A stretch of 64,000 bases of DNA from Candidatus Competibacter denitrificans Run_A_D11 (GTDB lineage: Bacteria; Pseudomonadota; Gammaproteobacteria; Competibacterales; Competibacteraceae). A model generated the notes under the pieces. That model was given only the letters and a program-made list of their open reading frames with translations, searched no databases and had not been told where the DNA came from. Positions 26,406 through 38,534 of the stretch are shown in pieces. The stretch covers positions 1-64,000 of the forward strand of contig NZ_CBTJ020000030.1 in assembly GCF_001051235.1 (NCBI RefSeq), in the 5' to 3' direction. Position 1 is the stretch's first letter. Each line of letters begins with the position of its first letter. The position numbers and the translations under genes were made by a program.

Positions 26406-28079
26406 TTAGGCATCCTTCGGCCAAGCGGCGAGCAAGAGACCGGCGCCAACCCCACCCAGCAGCCATGCCAGCAGCGGAGTATGCCAAGGGTTGGTCGGCA
26501 GGCCCAGATCGGGGCCTAGCAGCACAGCGGCGCTAATCACAAGCGCCGCTCCCACCACCGCATGAAAATTGCGCCGATTTGCTCGTCGCACTTCCTGGCG
26601 CAATTGTTCCATCTCTTGCTTGTGAAGCCGTAGGGCCAGATCACCGGTATTGGCCTTACGCAGCAAACCATAGACCAGATTCGGCAGATCCGGCGTCTGA
26701 TCGGCCCAGCGCGGGATGTAATACTTGATGCGTCTGAGAACCGACCATGGCCCTACCCGATCACGCATCCAGCTTTCCAAAAAAGGCTTTGCGGTTTTCC
26801 ACAAATCCAGATCGGGGTCCAGTTGGCGCCCTAACCCTTCAATATTCAATAAGGTTTTTTGCAACAACACCAGTTGCGGCTGCACTTCCATGTTAAAACG
26901 CCGGGCAGTTTGAAACAGCGTCAGCAAGAACCCCCCGAAGGAAATATCCTTGAGGGGCCGGTCGAAAATTGGCTCCGAGACGGTACGAATAGCCGATTCA
27001 AACTCATCGACCCGGGTTGCGGCCGGAACCCAACCGGATTCGATATGCAGCTCCGCTACCCGCCGGTAGTCACGCTGAAAAAACGCCAGGAAATTATCGG
27101 CCAGATAGTGCTGGTCGGTTGGACTTAAGGTACCGATGATGCCGAAATCCACAGCGATATAGCGCGGATCGGATGGGTCTTCGGCATTGATGAAAATGTT
27201 GCCGGGATGCATGTCGGCATGAAAAAAACTATCGCGAAACACCTGAGTGAAGAAAACGACGACACCCCGTTCCGATAGCTTTTTCATATCGACGCCACGG
27301 CGCCGCAACTCAGTGATATCACCAACCGGAATGCCGTAAATCCGCTCCATGACCAGGACGTTACGCCGGGTTTCCGGCCAGAACACCTCCGGTACGTAGA
27401 GGATCGGTGAATCTTGAAAGTTGTGGCGCAACTGGCTGGCGTTGGCGGCTTCACGGACCAAATCCAGCTCGTCGAAAATAGTTTTTTCATACTCAGCGAC
27501 CACTTCGACCGGTCGCAATCGGCGGCCTTCCTTCCAGTAACGCTGGGCCAGATTGGCGATGATGTACAAAAGATCGATATCGCGGCGAATGATTTTTTCA
27601 ATACCCGGCCGTAAGACCTTGACCACGACATCTTGCCCCTCCCGCAAGCGGGCGGCATGTACCTGGGCGATGGAGGCTGACGCCAGCGGCTCGAAGCTGA
27701 AGTGATCGAAAACCACTTCGAGCGGATGGCCATAGGCTTTTTCAATAATAGCGCGGGCTTGCTCACCGGGAAATGGCGGTACCCGGTCTTGCAATCTGGC
27801 TAATTCGAGCGCGATGTCGTCGGGAAGCAAATCGCGGCGGGTGGATAACATTTGGCCGAATTTGACAAAAATCGGTCCCAAATCTTCCAGCGCAAGCCGA
27901 ATGCGGGCAGCGTGTGAAAGAGGCAATGGCTGGCGGGGTAACCAGTTCCAAGGCAACAGATGGCGCAGAAAACCGACCGGCCGGAACAGGTGGGTAGCAA
28001 AAACGATCTCGTCGAGGCCGTGGCGAACCAACACCCGATTAATATGCAGCAACCGCAATAATTGGGCGGGACCAAACAT
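26406..28079 (-). CDS. ubiB: Ubiquinone biosynthesis protein kinase-like UbiB
   Basis: The 557-residue protein is an atypical kinase/ATPase needed for ubiquinone synthesis. The family motif KxGQ appears as [14 protein letters not shown] (about 72-86). The kinase core has [23 protein letters not shown] and VDFGIIGTL. Two C-terminal membrane helices (about 505-550) anchor it. It is the last gene of a run with ubiJ and ubiE, 29 bases after ubiJ. Confidence 0.95.
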   Translation of the reverse strand: MFGPAQLLRLLHINRVLVRHGLDEIVFATHLFRPVGFLRHLLPWNWLPRQPLPLSHAARIRLALEDLGPIFVKFGQMLSTRRDLLPDDIALELARLQDRVPPFPGEQARAIIEKAYGHPLEVVFDHFSFEPLASASIAQVHAARLREGQDVVVKVLRPGIEKIIRRDIDLLYIIANLAQRYWKEGRRLRPVEVVAEYEKTIFDELDLVREAANASQLRHNFQDSPILYVPEVFWPETRRNVLVMERIYGIPVGDITELRRRGVDMKKLSERGVVVFFTQVFRDSFFHADMHPGNIFINAEDPSDPRYIAVDFGIIGTLSPTDQHYLADNFLAFFQRDYRRVAELHIESGWVPAATRVDEFESAIRTVSEPIFDRPLKDISFGGFLLTLFQTARRFNMEVQPQLVLLQKTLLNIEGLGRQLDPDLDLWKTAKPFLESWMRDRVGPWSVLRRIKYYIPRWADQTPDLPNLVYGLLRKANTGDLALRLHKQEMEQLRQEVRRANRRNFHAVVGAALVISAAVLLGPDLGLPTNPWHTPLLAWLLGGVGAGLLLAAWPKDA

Positions 28080-28108
28080 CTATTTTTGTACCTCGCAGGA
28101 GGGTCGTC

Positions 28109-28723
28109 TTAGCCCAACCCGCCAGGGGCCAGACGTTGGCGTAAGCGTTCAACCCGTACCGCCAACCGATCAGCATCCTCTCGCAAGATATCCACATCGT
28201 GCAAAAACCGCTCGACCACATGGCTTGGCGGCAAGGCACCCAGTTCATGCTGGAGATATTCGGTACTGTTGGCTGACACCACCGCAGATACTCGACGGCC
28301 CCAACCCCGCAAGCTGCGCCAGACATTGCCTAACTGATGGGCGATGGGATCACCGAATCGTTTGGCAAGCTGCTCCTCCCAATCGATATCCAAACGGGCT
28401 AACAACAGTTGCACTTCTCGCGCTACATCGCTATTACCTTCGACCTTGATCTGACGGCTATCCTGCAAGGATTGACGGCGCCACTGCCGAAGCAGCGCCA
28501 GAGGCGTGCCGCGAATCCATACCACAGCAGTACCCTCATCGTCATCCATCACCCGGACGCCTTCCGCCGCAAACCGTAGATAAAACCGCTGCTCCAACCC
28601 TTCCACCTCAACAGCGACGGTTTTACCATCCAAGGCAGCCAGCCGTGATGCGCTGTCGGGGTCAAGCCGCAAAACCTGGTTCAGCGCAGATTCCAAACCG
28701 GTAACGATGACAGGCGATATCAT
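28109..28723 (-). CDS. ubiJ: Ubiquinone biosynthesis accessory factor UbiJ
   Basis: About 204 residues with an N-terminal SCP2 lipid-binding domain (about 15-110) and a C-terminal coiled coil (about 165-200, ERFLHDVDILREDADRLAVRVERL). UbiJ organises the soluble Ubi complex. GAGGA seven bases before the ATG at 28723 favours this start over one eight codons upstream. The ubiE-ubiJ-ubiB order supports the assignment. Confidence 0.9.
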   Translation of the reverse strand: MISPVIVTGLESALNQVLRLDPDSASRLAALDGKTVAVEVEGLEQRFYLRFAAEGVRVMDDDEGTAVVWIRGTPLALLRQWRRQSLQDSRQIKVEGNSDVAREVQLLLARLDIDWEEQLAKRFGDPIAHQLGNVWRSLRGWGRRVSAVVSANSTEYLQHELGALPPSHVVERFLHDVDILREDADRLAVRVERLRQRLAPGGLG

Positions 28724-28791
28724 GTGACTATCCTCAAGATAAGCCATCCGATCCGTTTCGGTTTTGCAAGCAGAAGGTCAGGTTTTGAAAC

Positions 28792-29541
28792 TTAGAATTT
28801 ATAACCGCGATGTACTGCGACAATGCCGCCGGTCAGATTGAAGTACTGACAGCGTTCGAAACCCGCTGTCTCCATCATGCCGCGCAGCGTTTCCTGATCG
28901 GGATGCATACGAATGGATTCAGCCAGATAGCGGTAACTGTCGGCATCGTTGGCCACCAGCTTGCCAAGAATCGGCAACAAGGAGAATGAGTATAGATCAT
29001 AAGCAGGTTTCAAACCGGGCGCGACCGGCTGAGAGAATTCCAGGATCACCACTCGCCCACCCGGTTTGAGCGCCGCATACATTGCAGCTAACGCCCGATC
29101 CTTGTAGGTGACGTTGCGTAACCCGAATCCGATGGTGATGCAGTCAAAGCTTTGATCAGGAAATGGCAACGTTTCCGCATCAGCCTGCACGTAAGCGATA
29201 TTGCTGACCGCACCAGCATCGACCAACCGCCGCCGCCCTTCGACCAACATCGTCGCGTTGATATCGGAGAGTACAATGAAACCCGTCGATCCCAGCAGCG
29301 GTAACAACCGGGCCGTCAAATCGCCGGTACCGCCTGCCAAGTCCAGGACTCGCTCACCGGCACGAACACCACTCAAACGCACGGCGAAACGCTTCCATAG
29401 CCGATGGACGCCCAGCGACATCAAGTCGTTCATCAAATCGTACTTGTCAGCGACGGAATCGAAGACATCAGCCACCTTGCGGGCTTTTTCGGCGGCGGCC
29501 ACCTTTTGGTAACCAAAATGCGTGGTTTCAGATTGTTCCAT
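28792..29541 (-). CDS. ubiE: Ubiquinone/menaquinone C-methyltransferase UbiE
   Basis: The 249-residue SAM-dependent enzyme methylates the quinone ring precursor. [17 protein letters not shown] (about 66-82) is the SAM site. [24 protein letters not shown] and the ending [12 protein letters not shown] are UbiE signatures. It lies 36 bases after DUF971 and 68 bases before ubiJ. Confidence 0.96.
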   Translation of the reverse strand: MEQSETTHFGYQKVAAAEKARKVADVFDSVADKYDLMNDLMSLGVHRLWKRFAVRLSGVRAGERVLDLAGGTGDLTARLLPLLGSTGFIVLSDINATMLVEGRRRLVDAGAVSNIAYVQADAETLPFPDQSFDCITIGFGLRNVTYKDRALAAMYAALKPGGRVVILEFSQPVAPGLKPAYDLYSFSLLPILGKLVANDADSYRYLAESIRMHPDQETLRGMMETAGFERCQYFNLTGGIVAVHRGYKF

Positions 29542-29577
29542 GCGATTCAGCGATCTCGTTGCGACAGGTCGTCAAAA

Positions 29578-29934
29578 TCAAGCTTGGCGCTGATAACCCG
29601 CCTCGGCGAGTCGGCGCAGGTAATCTTGCCAGTTGCTTTCCTGCTCTGTACCCAACTCATGCAATACGTTCCAGGAATACAGACCGGTCGAATGGCCATC
29701 ATCGAACACCAGCTTGACGGCATAATTGCCCACCGGTTCGATGGCGCTAATATTTACCTTTTCCTTGCCGGTCACTAAGGTCGCCGTGCTTGGACCGTGA
29801 CCCCGTACCTCAGCCGACGGTGAAAACACCCGTAAATACTCGCATGGCAACTCAAAGTGAGTCCCATCTTCAAAAGCGACTTCCAACACACGGGATGCTT
29901 GATGCAATTTGATTTCGGTTGGGCGAATGCTCAT
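29578..29934 (-). CDS. DUF971 family protein
   Basis: A 118-residue protein of the DUF971 / gamma-butyrobetaine-hydroxylase-like N-terminal type: PTEIKLHQASRVLEVAFEDG, LPCEYLRVFSPSAEV, and DDGHSTGLYSWNVLHELG near the end. The domain is linked with Fe-S cluster or metal handling in other proteins; no activity is known for this stand-alone form. It lies nine bases after hslU, a conserved neighbourhood. Confidence 0.85.
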   Translation of the reverse strand: MSIRPTEIKLHQASRVLEVAFEDGTHFELPCEYLRVFSPSAEVRGHGPSTATLVTGKEKVNISAIEPVGNYAVKLVFDDGHSTGLYSWNVLHELGTEQESNWQDYLRRLAEAGYQRQA

Positions 29935-29943
29935 CGCTGATCC

Positions 29944-31278
29944 TTACAAGATATAGCGGGTCAGATCTTCATCTTTAACCAGCTCGCCTAAATGGCCATC
30001 GACATAAGCGCGGTCCACAGTGACGGTCTGGCCAGCGCGGTCGGGCGCTTCAAAGGAAATGACTTCCAGCAGACGCTCCATGACGGTGTGCAAGCGCCGC
30101 GCACCGATATTCTCGGTGCGCTCGTTGACGTGGCAGGCGATCTCAGCGATACGCTGCACTCCATCGGCGGCAAATTCCAGTTTCACTGCCTCGGTTTCCA
30201 GCAGCGCTGCGTATTGCTCAGTCAGCGACGCATCGGGTTCAGTCAAAATCCGCACGAAATCCTCGCTACTCAGCGCGCTCAGTTCCACGCGGATCGGTAA
30301 ACGGCCTTGCAACTCAGGAATGAGATCGGAAGGTTTAGCCAGGTGAAATGCACCCGAGGCGATGAACAGGATGTGATCACTGCGCACCATGCCGTACTTG
30401 GTGGAGATGGTGCAACCTTCGACCAATGGCAGCAGATCGCGCTGGACGCCTTCGCGTGATACGTCAGGACCACCATATTCGCCGCGCTTGGCGACTTTAT
30501 CAATTTCGTCGATGAAGACAATCCCGTTTTGCTCGACCGCCGCCAGCGCCTTTAACTTGAGTTCTTCCTCATTGACCATCTTCGCCGCTTCTTCCTCCTG
30601 AAGCAGTTTCAGCGCATCCTTGACCTTGAGTTTGCGGCTGCGAGTACGGTTGCTGGTCAGATTCTGAAACAGGCTTTGCAACTGATTGGTCATCTCCTCC
30701 ATACCGGGCGGCGCCATGATCTCCACGCCCACGGGTCGAACTGCCACCTCGATTTCGATTTCCCGATCATCCAGATCACCTTTGAGTAGCCGTTCGCGCA
30801 TCTTTTGCCGAGTCACGGAGTGATCCGCTGGCGGTGGCTCGTTAGCAAACCCGACCGTGCGGGGCCGCGGCAGCAGCGTGTCCAGCACTCGTTCGAAGGC
30901 GGCTTCCTCAGCCCGATGGCGCACCTTCTGCATTTCCTCCTCGCGGACCATCTTCACCGCACCATCCATCAGGTCGCGGATGATGGATTCGACATCCCGG
31001 CCGACATAACCGACCTCAGTGAATTTGGTCGCCTCAACCTTGATAAACGGTGCATTGGCCAGTTTGGCCAGCCGCCGGGCGATTTCGGTCTTGCCCACGC
31101 CGGTCGGGCCAATCATCAGGATATTTTTGGGGGTGATTTCGTTACGCAGATCAGCCTCTACCCGCATCCGCCGCCAACGGTTGCGCAAGGCAATAGCCAC
31201 AGCGCGTTTGGCAGCGTCTTGGCCGATGATGTGTTTATCCAACTCTTGGGCAATTTCCCGAGGGGTCATATCTGACAT
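29944..31278 (-). CDS. hslU: HslU ATPase of the HslVU protease
   Basis: The 444-residue AAA+ unfoldase feeds proteins to HslV. The Walker A is GPTGVGKTE (about 53-61) and the Walker B is GIVFIDEID, with an intermediate domain between (about 105-245). The C-terminal tail DEDLTRYIL docks into HslV. It lies 66 bases after hslV. Confidence 0.97.
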   Translation of the reverse strand: MSDMTPREIAQELDKHIIGQDAAKRAVAIALRNRWRRMRVEADLRNEITPKNILMIGPTGVGKTEIARRLAKLANAPFIKVEATKFTEVGYVGRDVESIIRDLMDGAVKMVREEEMQKVRHRAEEAAFERVLDTLLPRPRTVGFANEPPPADHSVTRQKMRERLLKGDLDDREIEIEVAVRPVGVEIMAPPGMEEMTNQLQSLFQNLTSNRTRSRKLKVKDALKLLQEEEAAKMVNEEELKLKALAAVEQNGIVFIDEIDKVAKRGEYGGPDVSREGVQRDLLPLVEGCTISTKYGMVRSDHILFIASGAFHLAKPSDLIPELQGRLPIRVELSALSSEDFVRILTEPDASLTEQYAALLETEAVKLEFAADGVQRIAEIACHVNERTENIGARRLHTVMERLLEVISFEAPDRAGQTVTVDRAYVDGHLGELVKDEDLTRYIL

Positions 31279-31344
31279 GGAGCAGCTACCGTCTGGGCAG
31301 GAGGCGAAAACAGCACGGTGGGCGCACCCATCCCGAAGATCAGA

Positions 31345-31887
31345 TTATGCGCCCGCCAATTCTTCAAAGGTCAGGTTCTCGTTGGTGTATATGCAGATGC
31401 TGGCCGCGATTTTCAAGGCTTGCTCGACAATAGCGCGCGCATCCAGTTCGGTATGCTCCAGCAACGCCTGAGCAGCAGCTTGCGCGTAACTCCCGCCGGA
31501 ACCAATCGCCGCCAGATTCCGTTCCGGCTCAATCACGTCGCCATTGCCCGACAAGATGAGAGTGGTCCCCCCATCGGCGACGATCAATAAAGCCTCCAGC
31601 CGGCGCAACATCCGGTCCGTACGCCAATCTTTCGCCATCTCAACGGCGGCCCGGGTCAGATTACCGCCGTGCTTCTCCAGTTTGCCTTCGAAGCGCTCAA
31701 ACAAGGTAAAAGCGTCCGCAGTACCGCCCGCAAAACCGGCAATCACCTTGTTCTGATACAAACGCCGCACCTTGCGGGCGTTGCCCTTCATAACGGTATT
31801 GCCCAACGTCACTTGGCCATCACCGCCGATCACGACCCGACCGTTACGGCGCACGGCCAATACCGTGGTGCCATGCATGGATTCCAT
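31345..31887 (-). CDS. hslV: HslV peptidase of the HslVU protease
   Basis: A 180-residue proteasome-like N-terminal Thr hydrolase. The mature Thr is expected after the short propeptide MESMHG, giving [23 protein letters not shown] six bases before the ATG at 31887 supports this start; an ATG four codons upstream and one three codons downstream are alternatives. [16 protein letters not shown] and [15 protein letters not shown] are family blocks. Confidence 0.96.
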   Translation of the reverse strand: MESMHGTTVLAVRRNGRVVIGGDGQVTLGNTVMKGNARKVRRLYQNKVIAGFAGGTADAFTLFERFEGKLEKHGGNLTRAAVEMAKDWRTDRMLRRLEALLIVADGGTTLILSGNGDVIEPERNLAAIGSGGSYAQAAAQALLEHTELDARAIVEQALKIAASICIYTNENLTFEELAGA

Positions 31888-31966
31888 AGAATGCCTCATC
31901 AGTTACAACGGATTGTACACGATAAATTGCTAGGGATTGTGGGCGGCGCTATCTGCCGGAACTAGA

Positions 31967-32007
31967 CAAAAAGAAGCCCCGGTTACAAGGGGGAGTGAAA
32001 CCGGGGC
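31967..32007 (-). terminator. Rho-independent terminator downstream of rimO
   Basis: GCCCCGGTT (31976-31984) pairs perfectly with AACCGGGGC (31999-32007). On the minus strand the stem is followed by TTCTTTTTGT, so it ends transcription from rimO before hslV. Confidence 0.8.
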
Positions 32008-32144
32008 GAATAGTGTTATCCGGTTTTGCCAACCGGACATAGCCCGCTCAGGGAGGGAAGCGGACAGGCGTAAGGGCTTACGCTTATCACGTAAGATGGG
32101 GATGGTTTTAAAAAGTTCAATGGGCCTCAAGGCATCGCAAGAAA

Positions 32145-33461
32145 TCAAAGTCGCTGCGCATACAAGTCATGCTCATCGGCAGCTTCAATATGCACGTTGG
32201 CAAACTCACCCACCGGCAGATCAACACCTTGCTCGATATACACCACGCCATCAATCTCCGGCGCATCAGCGCTCGACCGGGCAATGGCCGTGCCATCAGC
32301 GTCAATCTCGTCAACCAGCACGCTGAGAGTACGGCCAATTTTGCGGTGCAGACACTCGGCGCTGATGGTGGCTTGCAATTCCATTAATCTAGCCTGCCGC
32401 TCCTGCTTGATCTCCTCAGGAACCGGATCAGGCAACTGGTTTGCCGGCGCTCCGGCCACCGGCGAATAAGTAAAACAGCCGACCCGATCCAATTGCGCCT
32501 CGGCCAGAAAAGCCAGCAACCGCTCAAAATCGGCCTCCGTTTCTCCCGGAAAACCGACGATGAAGGTACTGCGCAAAGCCAGTTCAGGGCATATCGACCG
32601 CCAGTGCTGGATTCGTTTCAGACTATTCTCGGTATTGGCCGGCCGTTTCATGGCCTTCAAAACGCGCGGGCTGGCGTGCTGGAGCGGCACGTCAAGATAC
32701 GGCAACAGCTTACCCTCCGCCATCAGCGGTATCAGCTCATCAACATGGGGGTACGGATAAACATAATGCAAGCGCACCCATACACCCAGCTCACTGAGCG
32801 CGGCGGCCAGCGGGGTTAACCGAGTCTTGAGCGGTCGGCCGTGCCAAAAACCCGTCCGGTAACGGACATCCACCCCATAGGCACTGGTATCTTGAGAAAC
32901 AACCAGTAATTCCTTAACCCCGGCCCGGACGAGTGTTTCCGCTTCCCGCAGAACATCGCCGACCGGTCGGCTGACCAGATCGCCCCGCAGTTGCGGGATA
33001 ATGCAGAACGTGCAACGGTGATTACAGCCTTCAGAGATTTTTAGATACGCATAATGGCGCGGCGTTAACTTGATACCCTGCGGCGGCACCAGATCCAGGA
33101 AGGGATCATGCGGCCGGGGAAGATGGGTGTGAATCGCTGCTAGTACCTCCGAACAAGCATGTGGCCCAGTTACCGCCAGCACCGTCGGATGCAGGTCGCG
33201 CACGAGCGTACCTTTCGCACCCAAACAACCGGTGACGATTACTTTTCCATTCTCGGCGAGCGCTTCGCCGATGGCATCCAGCGACTCGGCCACCGCCGCA
33301 TCGATAAAACCGCAGGTATTGACCACCACCAAATCGGCCGCTTCATAAGTCGGCACCACACCATAACCTTCAGCCCGTAGCTGAGTGAGAATCTGTTCGG
33401 AATCCACCAGCGCCTTGGGGCAACCGAGGCTGACAAAGCCGATCTTGGGTTCTTGACTCAC
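32145..33461 (-). CDS. rimO: Ribosomal protein S12 methylthiotransferase RimO
   Basis: The 438-residue radical-SAM enzyme adds a methylthio group to an Asp of ribosomal protein S12. The N-terminal UPF0004 domain has [17 protein letters not shown]. The radical-SAM cluster is CNHRCTFC (about 147-154) and the C-terminal TRAM domain occupies about 370-438. [12 protein letters not shown] separates it from MiaB. It is a single-gene unit with its own terminator. Confidence 0.96.
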   Translation of the reverse strand: MSQEPKIGFVSLGCPKALVDSEQILTQLRAEGYGVVPTYEAADLVVVNTCGFIDAAVAESLDAIGEALAENGKVIVTGCLGAKGTLVRDLHPTVLAVTGPHACSEVLAAIHTHLPRPHDPFLDLVPPQGIKLTPRHYAYLKISEGCNHRCTFCIIPQLRGDLVSRPVGDVLREAETLVRAGVKELLVVSQDTSAYGVDVRYRTGFWHGRPLKTRLTPLAAALSELGVWVRLHYVYPYPHVDELIPLMAEGKLLPYLDVPLQHASPRVLKAMKRPANTENSLKRIQHWRSICPELALRSTFIVGFPGETEADFERLLAFLAEAQLDRVGCFTYSPVAGAPANQLPDPVPEEIKQERQARLMELQATISAECLHRKIGRTLSVLVDEIDADGTAIARSSADAPEIDGVVYIEQGVDLPVGEFANVHIEAADEHDLYAQRL

Positions 33462-33541
33462 TGTGATGTCCTACACGTTGCCGTATCCCAGGCCCATTAG
33501 GCCCAACAGCGAAAAACAAACATGAATTTCTGGATGTACGC

Positions 33542-33573
33542 TTGCCGGCGAATCCCGAAACTCGGTATATTAT
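33542..33573 (+). promoter_or_regulatory. Candidate promoter of the L31 gene
   Basis: TTGCCG (33542-33547) and TATATT (33566-33571) are 18 bases apart, about 95 bases before the L31 start. A Zur-type operator, expected if this L31 were zinc-controlled, was not evident by eye. Confidence 0.4.
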
Positions 33574-33664
33574 ATGGTTTATCGGCTCATCAGACATGGG
33601 TCCCGGACGCTGATCAAGCGTATCACGGCCAAGCTAATGGCATCATTGGGAAGATTTGGCAGCT

Positions 33665-33910
33665 ATGAAAAAAGGTATTCATCCCGAGTATCGTGAAGTC
33701 GTATTTCAGGACATTTCCACCGATTTCACGTTCCTCACCCGCTCTACCATCCATACCAAGGATAAGATTCAGTGGAACGACGGTAAGGAATATCCACTGG
33801 TCAAGGTGGAAGTTTCTAGCCACTCGCATCCCTTTTATACCGGTAAACAGAAAATCGTCGATACGGCCGGGCGCGTGGACCGTTTCCGCCGCAAATACGG
33901 ATTGCGCTGA
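33665..33910 (+). CDS. rpmE2: Type B 50S ribosomal protein L31
   Basis: The 81-residue protein starts [16 protein letters not shown] and ends [12 protein letters not shown]. It lacks any Cys, so it is the zinc-free (type B, YkgM-like) form of L31. The type A form has a CxxC zinc site. The ATG at 33665 is preferred over a TTG three codons upstream. In other bacteria this paralogue replaces L31A under zinc shortage; whether a type A gene exists elsewhere here is unknown. Confidence 0.93.
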   Translation: MKKGIHPEYREVVFQDISTDFTFLTRSTIHTKDKIQWNDGKEYPLVKVEVSSHSHPFYTGKQKIVDTAGRVDRFRRKYGLR

Positions 33911-33977
33911 TCGCCGGCTTATCTCTGGATCACCATCACCTCTGCAAACGGCATCAAGCGAAGCGTTGCCGCCAAGC

Positions 33978-34820
33978 TCATGGGCCTTTTGCTTCAGCGC
34001 GCTCTAGAAGCTCCCGAACATAGCGGATCGGAATGGCGTAAGTGATGCCGCTCGGTTTCTCCAAGGCGGCTTCCTTACTTTGCTGGACGAACACCTTGTT
34101 CACCACGCCGAGGACGCGCCCAGTGCGAGGCTCGTACAAGGGGCTACCGCTGTTGCCAGGATAAGCTGTGGCATCTAGTTGAAGCACGTCATAAGGCTCT
34201 TGGCGCAGGCGTTGGAGCGTGGCGTTGTCTAAGCGGGCCGCTCCGGCGGCCGGTATCGCAACCGGTGCAATGGCGGAAACGATTCCGGTATGAGTAACCG
34301 GAAAAAGTCCCAGCACGACCCCCAGCGGAAACCCGGTAAACGCGATATCCTGGCCTTCGCGTGCGGGTCCACCCAGCATTACGGGGGGTAAAGGGGCGCC
34401 TTCCACTTTCAGCAAAGCCAGATCATGGACTGGATCAATGGCGACGCGCGTGGCCGCGCGTGACTCAATCTGCTTGCCACGGCTAATGAAAACCGCCAAC
34501 GTTTCCTTACCCTGCGGATCAAGCAGATCCGGCAATCCATGAGCGTTAGTGACGACATGCCGCCCCTGGCCGACCACAAACCCGGTGGCAAGAAACTGGG
34601 CTGCGGGTTGCCGTGTCGGCTGGACAGTCCCAATGCCAACCACGCTGGCCTTGAGCTTACTAAGCACATCCGGTAACTCGGCTGCCTGAACAGATCCGGC
34701 GAGGAGGACAGCAGCCAACCCAAGCACTGCCCTCAGCCGCGCATGACAAGAATCAAACCAGTGCCTCAACACAGCCAACCGACTCAATCGATTAAATATA
34801 GCTAACGGCAATGATCTCAT
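33978..34820 (-). CDS. Secreted trypsin-like serine protease (S1C type)
   Basis: About 280 residues with a signal-type segment ([22 protein letters not shown]) and a chymotrypsin-fold domain. The triad is visible: His in [10 protein letters not shown], Asp in [11 protein letters not shown] and Ser in [15 protein letters not shown]. No PDZ domain follows, unlike DegP. The start is uncertain: an ATG at 34820 lies inside the greA 3' end, while TTG codons just after the greA stop (34784 onward) lack a clear ribosome binding site. It follows greA on the same strand and may be cotranscribed. Substrates are unknown. Confidence 0.85.
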   Translation of the reverse strand: MRSLPLAIFNRLSRLAVLRHWFDSCHARLRAVLGLAAVLLAGSVQAAELPDVLSKLKASVVGIGTVQPTRQPAAQFLATGFVVGQGRHVVTNAHGLPDLLDPQGKETLAVFISRGKQIESRAATRVAIDPVHDLALLKVEGAPLPPVMLGGPAREGQDIAFTGFPLGVVLGLFPVTHTGIVSAIAPVAIPAAGAARLDNATLQRLRQEPYDVLQLDATAYPGNSGSPLYEPRTGRVLGVVNKVFVQQSKEAALEKPSGITYAIPIRYVRELLERAEAKGP

Positions 34821-35271
34821 AACTCTTGAGACCACCCGGCGTTCGTACCTCAACCACGTCACCGACCGACTTGCCGATTAGCGCACGGGCAATGGGCGAG
34901 CTGAAGGAAATCTTCCGCTCCTTGATGTCGGCCTCGTCCTCACCAACGATCTGATAGCGACTTTCTTCTCCGCTATCTTCATCGCTAAGCGACACGGTAG
35001 AGCCAAACACCACCTTGTCCGACGCTGCTAACGTGGTGACATCAATGATCTGTGCGTTCGCCAATTTGGACTCAATATCGGCGATACGCCCTTCGGCAAA
35101 ACTCTGCTGCTCACGAGCCGCATGATATTCGGCGTTCTCTTTCAAATCACCGTGGCTGCGCGCTTCGGCGATAGCCGCAGTAATGCGTGGCCGCGCCACC
35201 GCTTTCAATTCGTGCAGTTCCGCCCGCAATTTGGCGGCGCCAGAGGTCGTCATCGGTACTCTCATACTCAT
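34792..35271 (-). CDS. greA: Transcription elongation factor GreA
   Basis: The 159-residue factor has an N-terminal coiled coil (about 8-80) carrying the acidic tip [15 protein letters not shown] and a C-terminal FKBP-like domain with [22 protein letters not shown]. It enters the RNA polymerase secondary channel and stimulates cleavage of backtracked RNA. Its ATG overlaps the carB stop as ATGA, which indicates coupling in a carA-carB-greA operon. Confidence 0.96.
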   Translation of the reverse strand: MSMRVPMTTSGAAKLRAELHELKAVARPRITAAIAEARSHGDLKENAEYHAAREQQSFAEGRIADIESKLANAQIIDVTTLAASDKVVFGSTVSLSDEDSGEESRYQIVGEDEADIKERKISFSSPIARALIGKSVGDVVEVRTPGGLKSYEIIAVSYI

Positions 35272-38200
35272 GCTTGCAATTCTCGGTGCAGATCCTGAAG
35301 ACAGCTCACGCTTTCATTGTCGATTTCGCGTAGCGCCTGACAAGTCGCCCGCGCGGCGGCCAGGGTCGTGGTATAGCTGACCTTGTGCATCAATGCCTCG
35401 CGGCGGATAGAAAACGAATCGGCGATGGCCTGCTTCCCTTCGGTCGTATTGACGATCAGTTGAACCTGTTCGTTTTTGATCATATCGACGATATGCGGCC
35501 GACCTTCGCCCACTTTGTGGACGGTTTCACACCGCAAACCCTCGGCACGCAAGGCAGCGGCTGTACCTTTTGTGGCAATCAGGCCAAACCCAAGGCGTTC
35601 CAGTTCACGGGCGATCTCCACCGCTTTGGCTTTATCGGCATCACGGACGCTGATAAACGCCTGACCACCGCGCGGTAACTGATCACCAGCCCCCAACTGG
35701 GCCTTGGCAAAGGCTTCCCCAAAACTGCGGCCCACGCCCATCACTTCGCCGGTGGATTTCATTTCTGGACCCAGCAACGGATCGACGCCGGGGAACTTGA
35801 CAAAGGGAAACACGGCTTCCTTGACCGCATAATAGGTCGGAATGACCTCGCCGGAAATGCCTTGCGCCGCCAGCGACCGCCCGACCATGCAGCGAGCGGC
35901 AATCTTAGCCAACGGCCGGCCGGTCGCCTTGGACACATAAGGCACGGTGCGGGAAGCGCGCGGATTGACTTCCAAGACAAAAATATCATCGCCCTGGATG
36001 GCAAACTGGGTGTTCATCAAACCGACGACGCCCAATTCCAACGCCATAGCGCGCACCTGTTCCCGCAAGCGGTCTTGAATAGCCGGGCTGAGCGAATAGG
36101 GCGGCAGGGAACAAGCGGAATCGCCCGAATGCACACCCGCTTCCTCAATATGCTCCATGATGCCACCGATGATGACCTCGCGCCCATCGCAGAGCGCATC
36201 CACATCGACCTCGACTGCATCATTGAGAAAGCGATCCAGCAAAACCGGTGAATCGTTGGAGACCTGGACCGCTTCGCGCATATAGCGGCGCAAATCTTCC
36301 TCAGCGTGGACAATTTCCATGGCGCGGCCACCCAGCACGTAAGACGGCCGCACCACCAGCGGATAACCGATCTCCCGCGCCAAGCGCACCGCTTCTTCCG
36401 GCTCGCGGGCCGTGCGATTGGGTGGCTGCCGCAAACCGAGCCGGTCGATCATCTGCTGGAATCGTTCGCGATCCTCGGCCCGGTCGATAGCCTCCGGACT
36501 GGTGCCAATGATGGGTACTCCCGCCGCTTCCAGTGGCCGCGCCAGCTTGAGTGGTGTTTGCCCACCATATTGCACGATAACGCCCTGTGGCTTTTCCTTA
36601 CGCACGATCTCCAGCACGTCTTCCAGCGTCAGCGGTTCGAAATAGAGCCGGTCGGAAGTATCGAAATCGGTGGACACCGTTTCCGGGTTGCAATTGACCA
36701 TGATGGTTTCATAGCCGTCTTCGCGCAACGCCAGCGCGGCATGAACGCAGCAGTAATCGAATTCAATGCCTTGGCCGATACGATTGGGACCGCCACCCAA
36801 AACCATGACCTTCCGGCGTTCCGTTGGCTCAGCCTCGCATTCTTCCTCATAAGTGGAATACAGATACGCCGTACTGGTGGCGAATTCGGCGGCGCAAGAA
36901 TCAACCCGTTTGTAAACCGGATGGATAGCCAGCGCCTCACGCAAGCGGCGCACCTCAGCTTCGACAATACCGGTCAAAGTGGCTAACCGGCTGTCGGAAA
37001 ATCCTTTGCGCTTAAGAAAATAGAGCCGTTCCCGATCCTGCAAAGCGGCTGGACCCGACACACGCACGTCACCGGCAATCTGTACCAATTCCTCGATCTG
37101 TGCCAAAAACCAGGGATCGATCCAAGTCAATTCGTAGAGGGATTCCACCGAATACCCAAGCCGCAGCGCTTCGGCCACGAACCAGATCCGCCGAGGACCG
37201 GGAACCCCAAGTTCCTGCTTGAGCAACGTATGCGGGTCGGGATGTTCAGCATCCAGGATTTCGGTAAAGCCATCAACGCCAATCTCCAAACCTCGCAGTG
37301 CTTTCTGAATCGATTCCTGAAAGGTGCGGCCAATGGCCATCACCTCACCGACGGATTTCATCTGCGTGGTCAGGCGCGGGTCAGCTTGTGGAAACTTTTC
37401 GAAATTAAAGCGCGGTACTTTGGTGACCACGTAATCGATGCTTGGCTCAAACGACGCTGGGGTACGCCCGCCGGTGATTTCATTGCGCAACTCGTCGAGG
37501 GTATAACCGACCGCCAGTTTGGCGGCGACCTTAGCGATAGGGAAGCCGGTGGCCTTGGACGCCAGCGCTGACGAGCGGGATACGCGCGGATTCATCTCAA
37601 TGACTACCATGCGCCCATCATCAGGGTTGATGGCGAATTGGACGTTAGACCCACCGGTATCCACGCCGATTTTGCGCAGCACCGCCAGCGAGGCATTGCG
37701 CAGAATTTGATATTCCTTGTCCGTTAGAGTCTGGGCGGGAGCGACCGTGATGGAATCGCCAGTATGCACGCCCATTGGGTCGAGGTTCTCGATAGAACAT
37801 ACGATGATGCAATTGTCGGCCCGGTCACGAACCACTTCCATCTCAAACTCTTTCCAGCCCAGCACGGATTCTTCGAGCAGGATCTCGCTGACCGGCGATA
37901 AATCAAGGCCCCGTTCGACGATGGCCACCAATTCTTCACGGTTATAGGCGATCCCTCCCCCACTGCCGCCCAAGGTAAACGAAGGTCGGATGATGGTCGG
38001 AAAGCCAACCTCGGCCTGCTGAGCTAAGGCTTCTTCCAGGGTGTGAGCGATGACTGAGCGTGGCGTTTGCAGGTCGATCTGGTGCATGGCTTTGCGGAAA
38101 CGGTCACGATCCTCAGCCATATCGATAGCATCGGGGGAAGCGCCGATCATTTCCACTCCATACTGCGCTAGCACCCCATGACGGAATAAATCCAAAGCGC

Positions 38201-38492
38201 AATTCAGCGCAGTCTGGCCACCCATGGTTGGCAACAAAGCCTGCGGGCGCTCGCGGGCGATAATCCGGGCCACTGTCTGCCAATGAATCGGCTCAATGTA
38301 GATGGCATCAGCCGTATCAGGATCGGTCATGATCGTCGCCGGATTGGAGTTCACCAGGATCACCCGGTAGCCCTCTTCCCGTAACGCCTTGCAAGCTTGC
38401 GCGCCGGAGTAATCGAACTCGCACGCTTGGCCGATCACGATAGGACCGGCGCCGATGATCAAAATGCTGCGTAAATCGGTGCGCTTAGGCAT
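35268..38492 (-). CDS. carB: Carbamoyl-phosphate synthase large subunit
   Basis: The 1074-residue ammonia-using synthetase makes carbamoyl phosphate for arginine and pyrimidines. It has two homologous ATP-grasp halves (about 1-400 and 550-935), each with a pre-ATP-grasp [20 protein letters not shown] sequence (first half: [17 protein letters not shown]), an oligomerisation region between, and a C-terminal MGS-like allosteric domain (about 940-1074). It follows carA after 42 bases and overlaps greA by four bases. Confidence 0.97.
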   Translation of the reverse strand: MPKRTDLRSILIIGAGPIVIGQACEFDYSGAQACKALREEGYRVILVNSNPATIMTDPDTADAIYIEPIHWQTVARIIARERPQALLPTMGGQTALNCALDLFRHGVLAQYGVEMIGASPDAIDMAEDRDRFRKAMHQIDLQTPRSVIAHTLEEALAQQAEVGFPTIIRPSFTLGGSGGGIAYNREELVAIVERGLDLSPVSEILLEESVLGWKEFEMEVVRDRADNCIIVCSIENLDPMGVHTGDSITVAPAQTLTDKEYQILRNASLAVLRKIGVDTGGSNVQFAINPDDGRMVVIEMNPRVSRSSALASKATGFPIAKVAAKLAVGYTLDELRNEITGGRTPASFEPSIDYVVTKVPRFNFEKFPQADPRLTTQMKSVGEVMAIGRTFQESIQKALRGLEIGVDGFTEILDAEHPDPHTLLKQELGVPGPRRIWFVAEALRLGYSVESLYELTWIDPWFLAQIEELVQIAGDVRVSGPAALQDRERLYFLKRKGFSDSRLATLTGIVEAEVRRLREALAIHPVYKRVDSCAAEFATSTAYLYSTYEEECEAEPTERRKVMVLGGGPNRIGQGIEFDYCCVHAALALREDGYETIMVNCNPETVSTDFDTSDRLYFEPLTLEDVLEIVRKEKPQGVIVQYGGQTPLKLARPLEAAGVPIIGTSPEAIDRAEDRERFQQMIDRLGLRQPPNRTAREPEEAVRLAREIGYPLVVRPSYVLGGRAMEIVHAEEDLRRYMREAVQVSNDSPVLLDRFLNDAVEVDVDALCDGREVIIGGIMEHIEEAGVHSGDSACSLPPYSLSPAIQDRLREQVRAMALELGVVGLMNTQFAIQGDDIFVLEVNPRASRTVPYVSKATGRPLAKIAARCMVGRSLAAQGISGEVIPTYYAVKEAVFPFVKFPGVDPLLGPEMKSTGEVMGVGRSFGEAFAKAQLGAGDQLPRGGQAFISVRDADKAKAVEIARELERLGFGLIATKGTAAALRAEGLRCETVHKVGEGRPHIVDMIKNEQVQLIVNTTEGKQAIADSFSIRREALMHKVSYTTTLAAARATCQALREIDNESVSCLQDLHRELQA

Positions 38493-38534
38493 ACGGTATC
38501 CTGCAAAAGAAGGCCACGCGCGGTAACCGACGGC

